Source: JBEKIK01 sp963845975 (GTDB taxonomy: Bacteria; Planctomycetota; Planctomycetia; Pirellulales; Thermoguttaceae). Taken from it: 64,000 bases of DNA. The translations under genes and the position numbers were made by a program. How positions within the stretch are numbered: position 1 is the first letter of the stretch; every line of letters begins with the position of its first letter. Shown piece by piece: positions 25,978 through 34,047 of the stretch. The stretch covers positions 2,418,001 through 2,482,000 of the forward strand of contig CAWJUD010000002.1 of assembly GCA_963845975.1 (NCBI GenBank). The letters are read 5' to 3'. Below the pieces are notes generated by a model. The model searched no databases and was not told the origin of the DNA. It saw only the letters and a list, made by a program, of their open reading frames with translations.

Positions 25978-26718
25978 TTATTCTTCCCGTTGCCGCGACA
26001 TGCTGGCATCGGTCATGTACAGCATCCGTCCGCAGCTTTTGCAGAACACGGGCTGGTTCATCATGATCTTGTTGCAGAGGTTAAGCGGTATCTGCTGATT
26101 GCACCCGCCGCAGCATTGGTTTTCCACCGGGGCCAGGGCGTCTTCGCCCAGATGATGCACCACGCGCTGGTACGGCTCGCGGACCTCGGCGGGCAGGGCG
26201 GCTTCGGAGTGTTTTAATTCCGCTTCCAAACGCTTGATATCGCCGCGAAGCAGCGGTTCCTGCTCGGACACTTCCACGCGGATTGTTTCCAGCTTCTGCC
26301 GGGCGGCGGCCAGGTCCGATTCGCATCGGGCGACTTTCTTCTTGTGCTCGTCGACCTTGTCCAAGGCTTCGAGGATCTCGTCGGCCAGCACGCTGTTGGC
26401 CATTTCGGCGGCCTGGATTTGCTCCAACAGCGTTTGATATTCGCGGTTGCTTTGGGCGGTGTTCAGTTTGATCCTGAGTTCTTTGACCTTGGCTTCGGAC
26501 GTTTTCAGTTGCAGTTGCTTTTGATCCAGGGCCATGCGAAAGTCTTTTTCTTCTTTCTTTGCTTCGGCCAGCAACGATTCGCGGTGGGCCACGTTGGCCT
26601 CGGCCGCCCGCATTCGCTTGGGGCAGCGATCGAGCCGATCTTTCAAATCGCTCAATTGGCGATGGATGCGATGCAGCGTGCGAAGGATCTCGGTACTAAC
26701 GGTTTGTGGTTCGGGCAT
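25978..26718 (-). CDS. Coiled-coil protein with C-terminal C4 zinc ribbon
   Basis: The 246-residue product is mostly a long coiled coil (about residues 10-165, rich in E, K, A and L heptads). It ends in a zinc ribbon (CCGGCNQQIPLNLCNKI then CKSCGRMLY). This is the CT398/zf-RING_7 family found widely and often near core genes; proposed to interact with nucleic acid or secretion machinery, but with no firm function. It lies downstream of rpoD in the same direction. Its start codon abuts a heptamer tract, and I see no Shine-Dalgarno. Confidence 0.82.
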   Translation of the reverse strand: MPEPQTVSTEILRTLHRIHRQLSDLKDRLDRCPKRMRAAEANVAHRESLLAEAKKEEKDFRMALDQKQLQLKTSEAKVKELRIKLNTAQSNREYQTLLEQIQAAEMANSVLADEILEALDKVDEHKKKVARCESDLAAARQKLETIRVEVSEQEPLLRGDIKRLEAELKHSEAALPAEVREPYQRVVHHLGEDALAPVENQCCGGCNQQIPLNLCNKIMMNQPVFCKSCGRMLYMTDASMSRQREE

Positions 26719-26753
26719 TGGTGGGGAGGGGATAGAGGATATGGGATCGGTGT
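26719..26753. repeat. Heptamer tract, five units
   Basis: Units tggtggg, gagggga, tagagga, tatggga, tcggtgt, directly against the start codon of the zinc-ribbon gene (minus strand). Confidence 0.7.
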
Positions 26754-26806
26754 AGGGAAAAAAATAAAATTTATACGATAATTATATTGCAAATTGGCAA
26801 TTCCAA

Positions 26807-26841
26807 TAAAAAAAAGCCGCCGGTTGGGGAACCAGCGGCTT
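26807..26841 (-). terminator. Rho-independent terminator of rpoD
   Basis: On the minus strand a stem AAGCCGC-T-GGTT pairs with AACC-G-GCGGCTT around a CCCC loop and runs directly into an eight-T tract. It begins 11 bases after the rpoD stop. This is the clearest intrinsic terminator in the window. Confidence 0.9.
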
Positions 26842-26852
26842 TACGGCCTGCT

Positions 26853-28532
26853 TCAGCCTGCTGCTCGCTCGAGGAATCCGGCGAGCTGCTGGCTGCGGAC
26901 GGGATGCTGCAATTTTTTGACCGCTTTGGCCTCGATCTGCCGGACGCGTTCGCGGGTGACCTTAAAGATCCGGCCCACTTCTTCAAGCGTATAGGTGTAT
27001 CCATCGCCCAGGCCGTAGCGCAGGCGGATGATCTCCCTTTCGCGGTAGGTGAGCGTCTTAAGCAGTTGTTCGATGCGTTCGCGAAGCAATTCATTAGCAG
27101 CGGCCTTTTCGGGTCGGGGTAATCCACCGTCTTCGATGAATTCCCCAAAACAACTATCTTCGCTCTCTCCGACCGGCCGGTCAAGGCTTACCGGGTGTCT
27201 TCCCATCGATAAAACCCGGCGGGTTTCGTCCACCGATATATCTACGGAGGCGGACAGCTCTTCGGTCGTGGGTTCCCGGCCCAACTCCTGCTGCAATCTT
27301 TTCGACACATTTCGCAGTTTGCTGAGCACGTCAATCATGTGCACGGGGATGCGGATTGTACGGGCCTGATCGGCAATTGCCCGGGTAATTGCCTGGCGGA
27401 TCCACCATGTGGCGTATGTGGAAAACTTGTATCCGCGGCGGTATTCGTACTTATCGACCGCTCGCATGAGGCCGGTATTACCCTCCTGAATGAGGTCCAG
27501 GAAGCTCATGCCCCGATTGCGGTATTTTTTGGCGATCGACACCACCAAGCGCAAATTCCCGCCCGATAGCTGACGCTTCACCTGCTCGTAATCCTGATAT
27601 TGCGACCGCATTACCTGGCAGCGTTTGCGCAGGCTTTTGGGCGTTTCCTGGGTCAGGAGCATCAGGTCGCGGAGTTCTTTGCGAAGATTCGCGCGTTTGT
27701 CGCGCGTGGCCGGATTGTCGAGCATGTGCCGCAGGCGGCGGCGGATTTCGTCCATGCGGGCCACGGCCTCTTCCATGTGCCGCATCATGGATTGGACCCG
27801 CCGCGTGCGCAGACTGAGTTCTTCCACCAGCGTGAGCATTTTGCGCCGGCGGCGGATGAACCGTTTTCGCGCCGCTGCGCGCTCGTCCGGCGGCGTGCGT
27901 TTGTTCAACAATTTGGAGAAGTCGCGGCGATTTTCCGCTTCCATGTGACTCAAAGTGTTCAGATTGTGCGGCATTCGGGCGATAATCTGTTCTTTGGTCA
28001 ATCGCTCGGTCAGCGAGACCTTGATCGTGCGATCAAAGGGCAATGCCCCTTTGTGGACCTTGGCCAGCGTGGCAATGGTCGATTTCATGGCCATGTTGCA
28101 GCCCAGCACCGTGCGGCGGAAACGTTTTCGCGTGACTTCGATCTTTTTGGCCAGCGAGATTTCCTCCGCTCGGGCCAAAAGCGGGATCTCGGCCATCTGG
28201 CTGAGATACATGCGTATCGGATCGCTGCTGAACTTGGTCTGTTCGCCGGGCAAGGCCAGAATTTCGGCCGCGGGGGCGGAAAAATCTTCCTCGATTGCCG
28301 GGCCGCCGGGAATCGCGCCTTCCTCTTGTTCCGCCGGATCGTAAAACTTGGGCTCCGGCCGCTGGTTCACCAGATCGATGCCCTCTTCTTCCAGGGCGAT
28401 AAGCAGATTATCAAGGCGTTCGGGATTGACTTCTTCGTCGGGCAGATAGTCGTTTACCTCGTCGTAAGTCAGATAGCCTTGCGTTTTTCCCTTGGTGACA
28501 AGTTCCTGCAAATCCTTATCGAAAAGATCCAT
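26853..28532 (-). CDS. rpoD: Primary RNA polymerase sigma factor (sigma-70/RpoD)
   Basis: The 559-residue protein has region 1.1 (MDLFDKDLQELVTKGKTQGY), regions 1.2-2 (SSDPIRMYLSQMAEIPLL, then GNLRLVVSIAKKYRNRG, SFLDLIQEGNTGLMRAVDKY, FSTYATWWIRQAI), region 3, and region 4 ending TLEEVGRIFKVTRERVRQIE. This is the housekeeping type. The frame is open to 28634, but AAAGGAG (28542-28548 on the complement) before the ATG at 28532 and the region 1.1 start fix the N-terminus. dnaG lies upstream in the same direction, as in macromolecular-synthesis operons. A terminator follows at once. Confidence 0.95.
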   Translation of the reverse strand: MDLFDKDLQELVTKGKTQGYLTYDEVNDYLPDEEVNPERLDNLLIALEEEGIDLVNQRPEPKFYDPAEQEEGAIPGGPAIEEDFSAPAAEILALPGEQTKFSSDPIRMYLSQMAEIPLLARAEEISLAKKIEVTRKRFRRTVLGCNMAMKSTIATLAKVHKGALPFDRTIKVSLTERLTKEQIIARMPHNLNTLSHMEAENRRDFSKLLNKRTPPDERAAARKRFIRRRRKMLTLVEELSLRTRRVQSMMRHMEEAVARMDEIRRRLRHMLDNPATRDKRANLRKELRDLMLLTQETPKSLRKRCQVMRSQYQDYEQVKRQLSGGNLRLVVSIAKKYRNRGMSFLDLIQEGNTGLMRAVDKYEYRRGYKFSTYATWWIRQAITRAIADQARTIRIPVHMIDVLSKLRNVSKRLQQELGREPTTEELSASVDISVDETRRVLSMGRHPVSLDRPVGESEDSCFGEFIEDGGLPRPEKAAANELLRERIEQLLKTLTYREREIIRLRYGLGDGYTYTLEEVGRIFKVTRERVRQIEAKAVKKLQHPVRSQQLAGFLERAAG

Positions 28533-28627
28533 TTCGTACAGCTCCTTTCGCGTCCATGCGACGCGCTGGGTGGAAAGGGATTTTTTATTGTCCCTCGGTA
28601 GTACGTGATTGCTTGACATGGGTGCAG

Positions 28628-28691
28628 TGTCCACGCTTGCGTGGACATGCCGCGATCTAATACCTTCATGCCCACGACAAGCGTGGGCATG
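28628..28691. repeat. Twin perfect hairpins between dnaG and rpoD
   Basis: The first hairpin has arms TGTCCACGC (28628-28636) and GCGTGGACA (28639-28647). The second has arms CATGCCCACG (28667-28676) and CGTGGGCATG (28682-28691) with loop ACAAG. Both are perfect and share the core word CCACG. They lie in the rpoD leader on the minus strand. Confidence 0.65.
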
Positions 28692-28743
28692 GCACCCTAA
28701 TTCGTGACAAATGCTACCGGGGCCAAATGCCGGTCGAAGGCCC

Positions 28744-30667
28744 TTACCCGTCCGTGGGCTTGGTAATACCTTGCCGGTCGCGTTCCTGGCGGAGGATTTC
28801 TTCCAGCATGTCGATTTGCCGGTTTTCGTCCAGTCCGCCTTCGCGCAGGGCCGTGATTTGTCGCGGCCGCTGCTTTTCGCTCTCCTTTCTTTTAAAGGTG
28901 TTGATCAATTCGCTTAACAAATCTTGGGGATCGCTCGCGCGCTTGCCCTTGGATTGACTCGTTTCGTCGAGATCCACGAGCAGGTTTTTTACGGCCGGCT
29001 CGTCGAATTCCAGCATCAGCCGGTCGAACGTCGGATCGACGCCCGCGTCGGCCAACCGGCAACAAGTATCGTATATTTGCCGGCAAATTCCCGTGCCGAG
29101 ATATTCAATCGAGATTTGCTCGCGCACGTCCGGCAGGCACTCGGGATGGGCCAAAAGCAGTTCCAAAAACTCCCGCTGAGCGGGATCGATTAGTTTCCGG
29201 CGGCTCAGCCGGACTGTGCCGCTGGAGTCCGCTTCCGTTGCCGGCGGCATATTCGCTGGCGCGGGCCTTGGCTCCGCCGCCGAAGCGCGGTCAAACGCCG
29301 CCGCACTTCACTTTCATCCACGCGAAACCAGGCCGCCAGGCGCTGGAGGATTTTTTCTTCGCGGAATCGGTCCTCGCCGGTCGTATCGGCGCGAAGCCGC
29401 GGGGCTTTGGCCACGATCGACACCAACCGTTCCAAGGCCTGGCTGGCGCCGTGCACGTCGCGATCCACGTCCACGCCGCGCGTGACCTAGCAAAGGCGTG
29501 TTCCAGGGCGTCGACCGCCGAGTTGGCCAACAGTTCGGCAAAGGCGGCCGCTCCTTTTTGATGCAGAAAATCGCAGGGATCGAGCCCCTCGGGCAGCGTC
29601 AAAATCCGCAGATCGACTTGCTCGGCGACGAAAAGTTCCAGCACCTCGTTCGCCCGGCGCTGACCGGCCTCGTCGCCGTCGAGAACCAGAATTATCCGGT
29701 CGGTATAATGCTTGAGAATTTTGATGTGCTCCGCGCCCAGCGCGGTGCCCAACACCGCCACGGCGTTGTCGAAGCCGTATTGATGGGCCACGATCACGTC
29801 GGTGTATCCTTCCATCACCAAGGCGGTGCCGTTTTTGCGGATCGGCTGCCGGGCAAGATCCAGGCCGTAGAGCAATTTGCTTTTGGTAAAAAGCGGCGTT
29901 TCCGGCGAGTTGACGTATTTGGCCGGGGTGATAGTGGCCACATCGGGCAGCACCCGGCCGCCAATTCCCACCGGCCGGCCTTGGGCGTCGCGGATGGAAA
30001 ACAGCAATCGGCCTTTGAACCGGTCGTAAAAACTCCCGCCCTCGGCCGGCTTGGCCAGAATGCCTATGGCCTCGAGAATTTTCGCCCGTCCGGCGATTTT
30101 GGCCGCATCCTCGTTTTTGCCCGCTTGATGCAGAATCCAATCTCTTTCCAGCAGGGCGAAAAGCCGAGATGGAATTTTTCGATGCTCTCGGGCGTGATGC
30201 CGCGTTCTTGCAGATAACGGCGTGCAGGCTCGGCCTCGGGCGATTCGATGAGGCAGTGATGATACTGTTTTTCGGCCCAGGCCATGGCCCGATACAGGGC
30301 CCGTTTATCGAATGCCTCGCTTGCAGGTCCTTCCCCGCCGGACTTTAGGCCGTTCCAGGGTTATTCCCGCCCGATCGGCCAGCATCTGCAGGGCCTCGCG
30401 GAATTCCACGCCTTCGGTCTTCATTATCCAGGTGAAGACGTCGCCGCCGATGTCGCAGACCCAGCATTTGAACGATTGCCGCTCGGGATTGACCTGAAGA
30501 CTGGGCCGGGTGTCGTCGTGCCAGGGGCAGAGGCCCACATAGTTGCGGCCTTGACGGCGCAATTGGATATGGCCGCCGACGAGTTCGACAATGTCGATCG
30601 CCTGTTTGACGCGTTCTTTGGTGTCGAACGACAAGCCGCCTGACACCGCTATCTCCTGAGTGGCCAT
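28744..30667 (-). CDS. dnaG: DNA primase, broken by four apparent frameshifts
   Basis: DnaG makes the RNA primers for replication. The N-terminal zinc domain is intact (YVGLCPWHDDTRPS, FKCWVCDIGGDVF). The TOPRIM core is intact (LVMEGYTDVIVAHQYG, IILVLDGDEAGQRRA), and the helicase-binding C-terminus is recognisable. These lie in different frames. Changes of one base near 30344-30346 (extra A), 30154-30158, 29480-29490 and 29255-29270 (missing bases) join them into one protein of about 640 residues. I place the start at 30667 (MATQEIAVSG). An essential gene with conserved sequence on both sides of every break suggests sequence error more than decay. Confidence 0.85.
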
Positions 30668-30904
30668 AGGGGCGAAATCCATTTCGCGTGTAAGAACCAC
30701 AAGTAAGACAACTCCGTTTGTCTTGTCCGCTATTTTCCACGGCGAGCAGATTATATACCAAAGGGCAAAACGGGTCAATCGTGCGAAAATATCTTTCCCT
30801 GCATGTTGTAATTTCCATGATAATAATATTTTTCCCGGGATTTTTGAAAATTGGCATGCTAGCAAATCGTTTTTCCCCTCTTTCTCTTCCCCCCTAAATT
30901 CGCT

Positions 30905-31960
30905 ATGCTAGATATTATGTTATTTTCCCCCCGCATATCCACGCATGAACTTGCCCAACTTTGCCGCCGATTGGCAATTTCGGTGGAGGCCGGGATCGAC
31001 GCCAGGACCATGTGGGCCAAAGAGGCTCAAAGGGCAAAAGGGCATACGCGAAGCCGGTTGCAGATCATCAGCCGGTCGATTAACCAGGGAGAAAGCCTGC
31101 GCGATGCTTTAAGAGACACCGGCGAGTTCTTTCCCGTGCTGTTTCGCGAGATGGTCGATGTAGGCGAACAAACAGGCAAGCTCGACGCCATCTTTGCCCA
31201 ACTGGCCGATAACTGCCAGGAGCGGCTTAAACTGCGGCGGCAATTTCTGGCCGTTATCACCTGGCCAATGATCGAATTAATTGCCGCCATTGCCGCTATA
31301 GGTTTCCTGATTTGGTTCACGGGCATCATACGCGGGCAGAATCAGAACCAGGTTGATATCGATCCCTTGGGATTGGGGCTATACGGGAACCGGGGGTTGG
31401 CGATTTATCTGGCTTTTGTCTTTTCCGCAGCGGCAATTGTGTGGTTCACGATTCACGCCGTCGGCAGGGGATTGGCCTGGACGCGCCCGATCCAACGCGC
31501 AGTGATGAGAATACCGGCCTTGGGAAAGACCATTGAAACGTTGGCTCTCGCCCGTCTGGCTTGGTCGTTAAGCGCAACTTTGCACTCTGGCATGGAAATT
31601 CGCCGCGCTTTACGACTGAGTCTGGCCAGCACGAACAACGCCAGGTTCACCGACAAAATCGAGACAATCGACGAGGAAATCGAGCAAGGCAACTCAATTT
31701 TCGACGCATTTTTTCAAGCCGGTTGTTTTCCCTCCGATTTTCTCGACGCCATAGCCGTGGGCGAGCAGAGCGGAAAACTGGAAGAATCGATGGCCGACTT
31801 GTCCCGCAGGTACAAAGAGCAAGCCCAGTTCTCCATGAAAACTTTAAATACCATAGCCGCTTTTTTGGTGTGGATGATAATTGCTGCGATCATAATCACG
31901 ATGATTTTCCGCCTGTTTTTTTCCTATATCGGCGCGATTGATCAAGCAACAAGAATGTAA
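30905..31960 (+). CDS. Type II secretion/type IV pilus GspF-like inner-membrane protein
   Basis: The 351-residue protein has two GspF domains. Each begins with a helical motif (LAQLCRRLAISVEAGIDART; LARLAWSLSATLHSGMEIRR) and contains the signature VGEQTGKLD or VGEQSGKLEE, with membrane helices at about 110-135, 160-185 and 320-345. GspF/PilC proteins anchor the assembly ATPase in type II secretion or pilus systems. No other secretion gene is near, so this is an orphan copy. The ATG at 30905 lacks a clear Shine-Dalgarno, and an ATG at 30917 is an alternative. Confidence 0.85.
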   Translation: MLDIMLFSPRISTHELAQLCRRLAISVEAGIDARTMWAKEAQRAKGHTRSRLQIISRSINQGESLRDALRDTGEFFPVLFREMVDVGEQTGKLDAIFAQLADNCQERLKLRRQFLAVITWPMIELIAAIAAIGFLIWFTGIIRGQNQNQVDIDPLGLGLYGNRGLAIYLAFVFSAAAIVWFTIHAVGRGLAWTRPIQRAVMRIPALGKTIETLALARLAWSLSATLHSGMEIRRALRLSLASTNNARFTDKIETIDEEIEQGNSIFDAFFQAGCFPSDFLDAIAVGEQSGKLEESMADLSRRYKEQAQFSMKTLNTIAAFLVWMIIAAIIITMIFRLFFSYIGAIDQATRM

Positions 31961-32005
31961 TGAACCGTGAGGCCGCTAAAGATTTCTCGATGCTCCGAAA
32001 ATACA

Positions 32006-32023
32006 CCGGGCACAAGTGCCCGG
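32006..32023. repeat. Palindrome before the epimerase gene
   Basis: Perfect eight-base arms CCGGGCAC and GTGCCCGG enclose AA. It resembles the palindromes at 33999 and 35789 in size and two-base loop, but each has its own sequence. Confidence 0.6.
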
Positions 32024-32071
32024 GCTAAACGGAAAACGCATCATTAAATATCTGACAACCAATAAATTTTT

Positions 32072-32113
32072 CCAACTACTAACCACTGTCCACCGTTCAC
32101 TGTCCACTTATTT
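32072..32113. repeat. Heptamer tract, six units
   Basis: Units ccaacta, ctaacca, ctgtcca, ccgttca, ctgtcca, cttattt, ending five bases before the epimerase ATG. Confidence 0.8.
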
Positions 32114-32117
32114 AATA

Positions 32118-33053
32118 ATGCGTACCTTTTTAGTTACCGGCGGAGCGGGTTTTATCGGTTCACACATTGCCGAGGCATTGGTCGCCCGGGGCGATAGGGT
32201 CCGCGTGTTGGATAACTTAAGCACCGGGCATCTGGCGAACATGGCGGGTTTTCGGGAGCGGATCGAATTTATCCAGGCCGATTTGCTGGCTGCCTCATCG
32301 GTTGCCCAGGCCGTACGCGGGGTGGATTGCGTTTTTCATCACGCCGCGCTGGCTTCGGTGCCGCTTAGCGTGGAGCGTCCCTTGGACGTACATGCCGCTT
32401 GTGCGACCGGAACGCTGATCCTCCTGGAGGAAGCTCGACGTGCGGGGGTTCGGCGCGTGGTTTATGCCGCTTCGAGCAGCGCTTATGGAAACCAGCCTGT
32501 TGCAGTCAAACGCGAGACCGATCTGCCTGCCCCGTTGTCGCCTTATGCAGCCGCCAAATTGGCCGGGGAGATGTATGGCCAGGCCTTCACTGCCACCCAC
32601 GGTTTGGAAACGCTGGCCCTGCGGTATTTCAACATCTTCGGACCGCGCCAGGATCCCAACAGTCCCTACTCGGCGGTGATTCCGCTGTTCATCACCTCCA
32701 TGTTGAAGGGCGATCAGCCGGTAATCTATGGGGACGGGTTGCAGTCGCGCGATTTTTGTTTTGTTTCAAATGTCGTGCAGGCCAATCTTTTGGCCGCCGA
32801 TGCCTCGGACGTCTCCGGTCGGGTTTTTAACATTGCCAGCGGCAAGTCAATCGATTTATTGACGCTCGTGGACATTCTTAATAGACTGTTGAAGATTAAT
32901 GTGAAGCCGCGTCACGATCCGCCCAGGCCGGGCGACGTCCGCGAAAGTCGTGCCGACATCACCGAGGCCCGGCGTTGGCTCGGCTATATGCCCGAAGTTG
33001 ATTTCGAGGAAGGAATGCGCCGGTCGATCAATTATTATCGAGGTGATGGGTGA
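32118..33053 (+). CDS. NAD-dependent nucleotide-sugar epimerase/dehydratase (GalE/WbpP-like)
   Basis: An extended short-chain dehydrogenase of 311 residues. It has the NAD motif GGAGFIGSHIAEAL (residues 7-20), then SSSAYGNQP and the catalytic YxxxK in SPYAAAKLAGEMYG, and RYFNIFGPRQDPNSPYS for sugar-nucleotide binding. This pattern is that of UDP-glucose or UDP-GlcNAc 4-epimerases. The ATG at 32118 matches the family start although the frame is open further upstream. No Shine-Dalgarno is seen; a heptamer tract ends five bases before the ATG. It is followed by a DPM1-like glycosyltransferase, suggesting glycan or glycolipid synthesis. Confidence 0.88.
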   Translation: MRTFLVTGGAGFIGSHIAEALVARGDRVRVLDNLSTGHLANMAGFRERIEFIQADLLAASSVAQAVRGVDCVFHHAALASVPLSVERPLDVHAACATGTLILLEEARRAGVRRVVYAASSSAYGNQPVAVKRETDLPAPLSPYAAAKLAGEMYGQAFTATHGLETLALRYFNIFGPRQDPNSPYSAVIPLFITSMLKGDQPVIYGDGLQSRDFCFVSNVVQANLLAADASDVSGRVFNIASGKSIDLLTLVDILNRLLKINVKPRHDPPRPGDVRESRADITEARRWLGYMPEVDFEEGMRRSINYYRGDG

Positions 33054-33067
33054 TAGGTGATGGGGTA
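33040..33067. repeat. Heptamer tract overlapping the epimerase stop
   Basis: Units gaggtga, tgggtga, taggtga, tggggta. The second unit contains the epimerase TGA stop (33051-33053). Confidence 0.65.
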
Positions 33068-33105
33068 TAAAAGTATTTTGTACTCACTCCTTCGTACACT
33101 GTGAA

Positions 33106-33147
33106 TTGATAACTATAAACCGAGAACAACTAACCACTCTCCACTAA
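33106..33147. repeat. Degenerate heptamer tract before the glycosyltransferase gene
   Basis: Units ttgataa, ctataaa, ccgagaa, caactaa, ccactct, ccactaa. It ends three bases before the ATG at 33151. The words are more diverged than in other tracts. Confidence 0.55.
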
Positions 33148-33150
33148 AAA

Positions 33151-33888
33151 ATGTCCAACGCCGAAAAAACTCTGGTCACCGTGGCCACTTATAACGAGAT
33201 GGAAAATATTCCCTTGCTGGTGGAGGAGATTTTCCGCTACCTGCCCGATGCCGACCTGCTGGTCATCGACGACAATTCGCCCGACGGCACCGGAGCATGG
33301 TGCGATCGCCGTCGGTCGGAAGACCCGCGTGTGTTTTGCCTTCACAGGTCGGGCAAGCTCGGCCTGGGCACGGCCCTAATAGCAGGCATGAAATACGCCG
33401 TCGAACAAGGTTATCGGTATATGCAGAACCTGGACGCCGATTTCAGCCATCCGCCCAAGTGCCTGCCGAACTTTGTCGCCGGCATGGACCCGCCCGGCGG
33501 CCCGGCCGTGGACGTGATGATCGGCTCGCGGTACATTCCCGGCGGCGGCGTGGAAGGCTGGGGGCTGAAACGGCACATCATGAGCCGCGGCGTGAATCTT
33601 TATGCCCGCTGGCTTTTAGGACTTAAGGCCAAAGATTGCAGCGGGTCATTTCGCTGCTATCGAGTTTCGCTTTTAGAAAAACTCGATTTCGGCGCCATAC
33701 GTTCCCGCGGGTATTCGTTCCAAGAGGAAATCCTCTGGCATCTCAAGCGCCTGGGGGCCAGGTTTGGCGAAACTCCTTTTGTTTTCATCGATCGGAGGCG
33801 CGGGCAGTCGAAAATCGATTCCCGCGAAGCCGTCAGCGCCCTTGGAATCATCTTCTCTTTGGGATTACGAAACCTTTTTGGGCGTTAA
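33151..33888 (+). CDS. Polyprenol monophosphomannose synthase-like glycosyltransferase (GT2, DPM1 type)
   Basis: The 245-residue protein is a GT2 enzyme resembling dolichol/polyprenol phosphate mannose synthase. TVATYNEMENIPLLVEEIF opens the fold, VIDDNSPDGTG binds the sugar nucleotide, NLDADFSHPP holds the metal-binding DAD, and ERRRGQSKID-type sequence (FIDRRRGQSKID) closes it. It would transfer a sugar from GDP-mannose (or similar) to a polyprenyl phosphate at the membrane, without its own membrane anchor. It lies 97 bases after the epimerase gene with the start against a heptamer tract. Confidence 0.9.
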   Translation: MSNAEKTLVTVATYNEMENIPLLVEEIFRYLPDADLLVIDDNSPDGTGAWCDRRRSEDPRVFCLHRSGKLGLGTALIAGMKYAVEQGYRYMQNLDADFSHPPKCLPNFVAGMDPPGGPAVDVMIGSRYIPGGGVEGWGLKRHIMSRGVNLYARWLLGLKAKDCSGSFRCYRVSLLEKLDFGAIRSRGYSFQEEILWHLKRLGARFGETPFVFIDRRRGQSKIDSREAVSALGIIFSLGLRNLFGR

Positions 33889-33998
33889 TACGCTTTCTAA
33901 TTCAAAACCGTGCGTTCATACTTCTAAAATAGCGTGTTTTCCCACAGAGTAAACACGCGGTAACGAGCAGGTTTGAATTATAACTTGATATAAAAACT

Positions 33999-34016
33999 CC
34001 CGGTGCAAGCACCGGG
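33999..34016. repeat. Palindrome between the glycosyltransferase and fhs genes
   Basis: Perfect eight-base arms CCCGGTGC and GCACCGGG enclose AA, in the convergent gap. No T tract follows. Confidence 0.6.
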
Positions 34017-34047
34017 GCTAACCTAACGGCCCGCCGCCCGTTGCTAA

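Noticed and set aside
27600..28601. A 333-codon plus-strand open frame opposite rpoD
   Set aside because: It is the antisense shadow of a fully conserved sigma factor and shows no recognisable domain.
29205..30285. Separate short genes inside the dnaG region
   Set aside because: Each fragment is a consecutive part of one primase; they are better explained as one gene with frameshifts.
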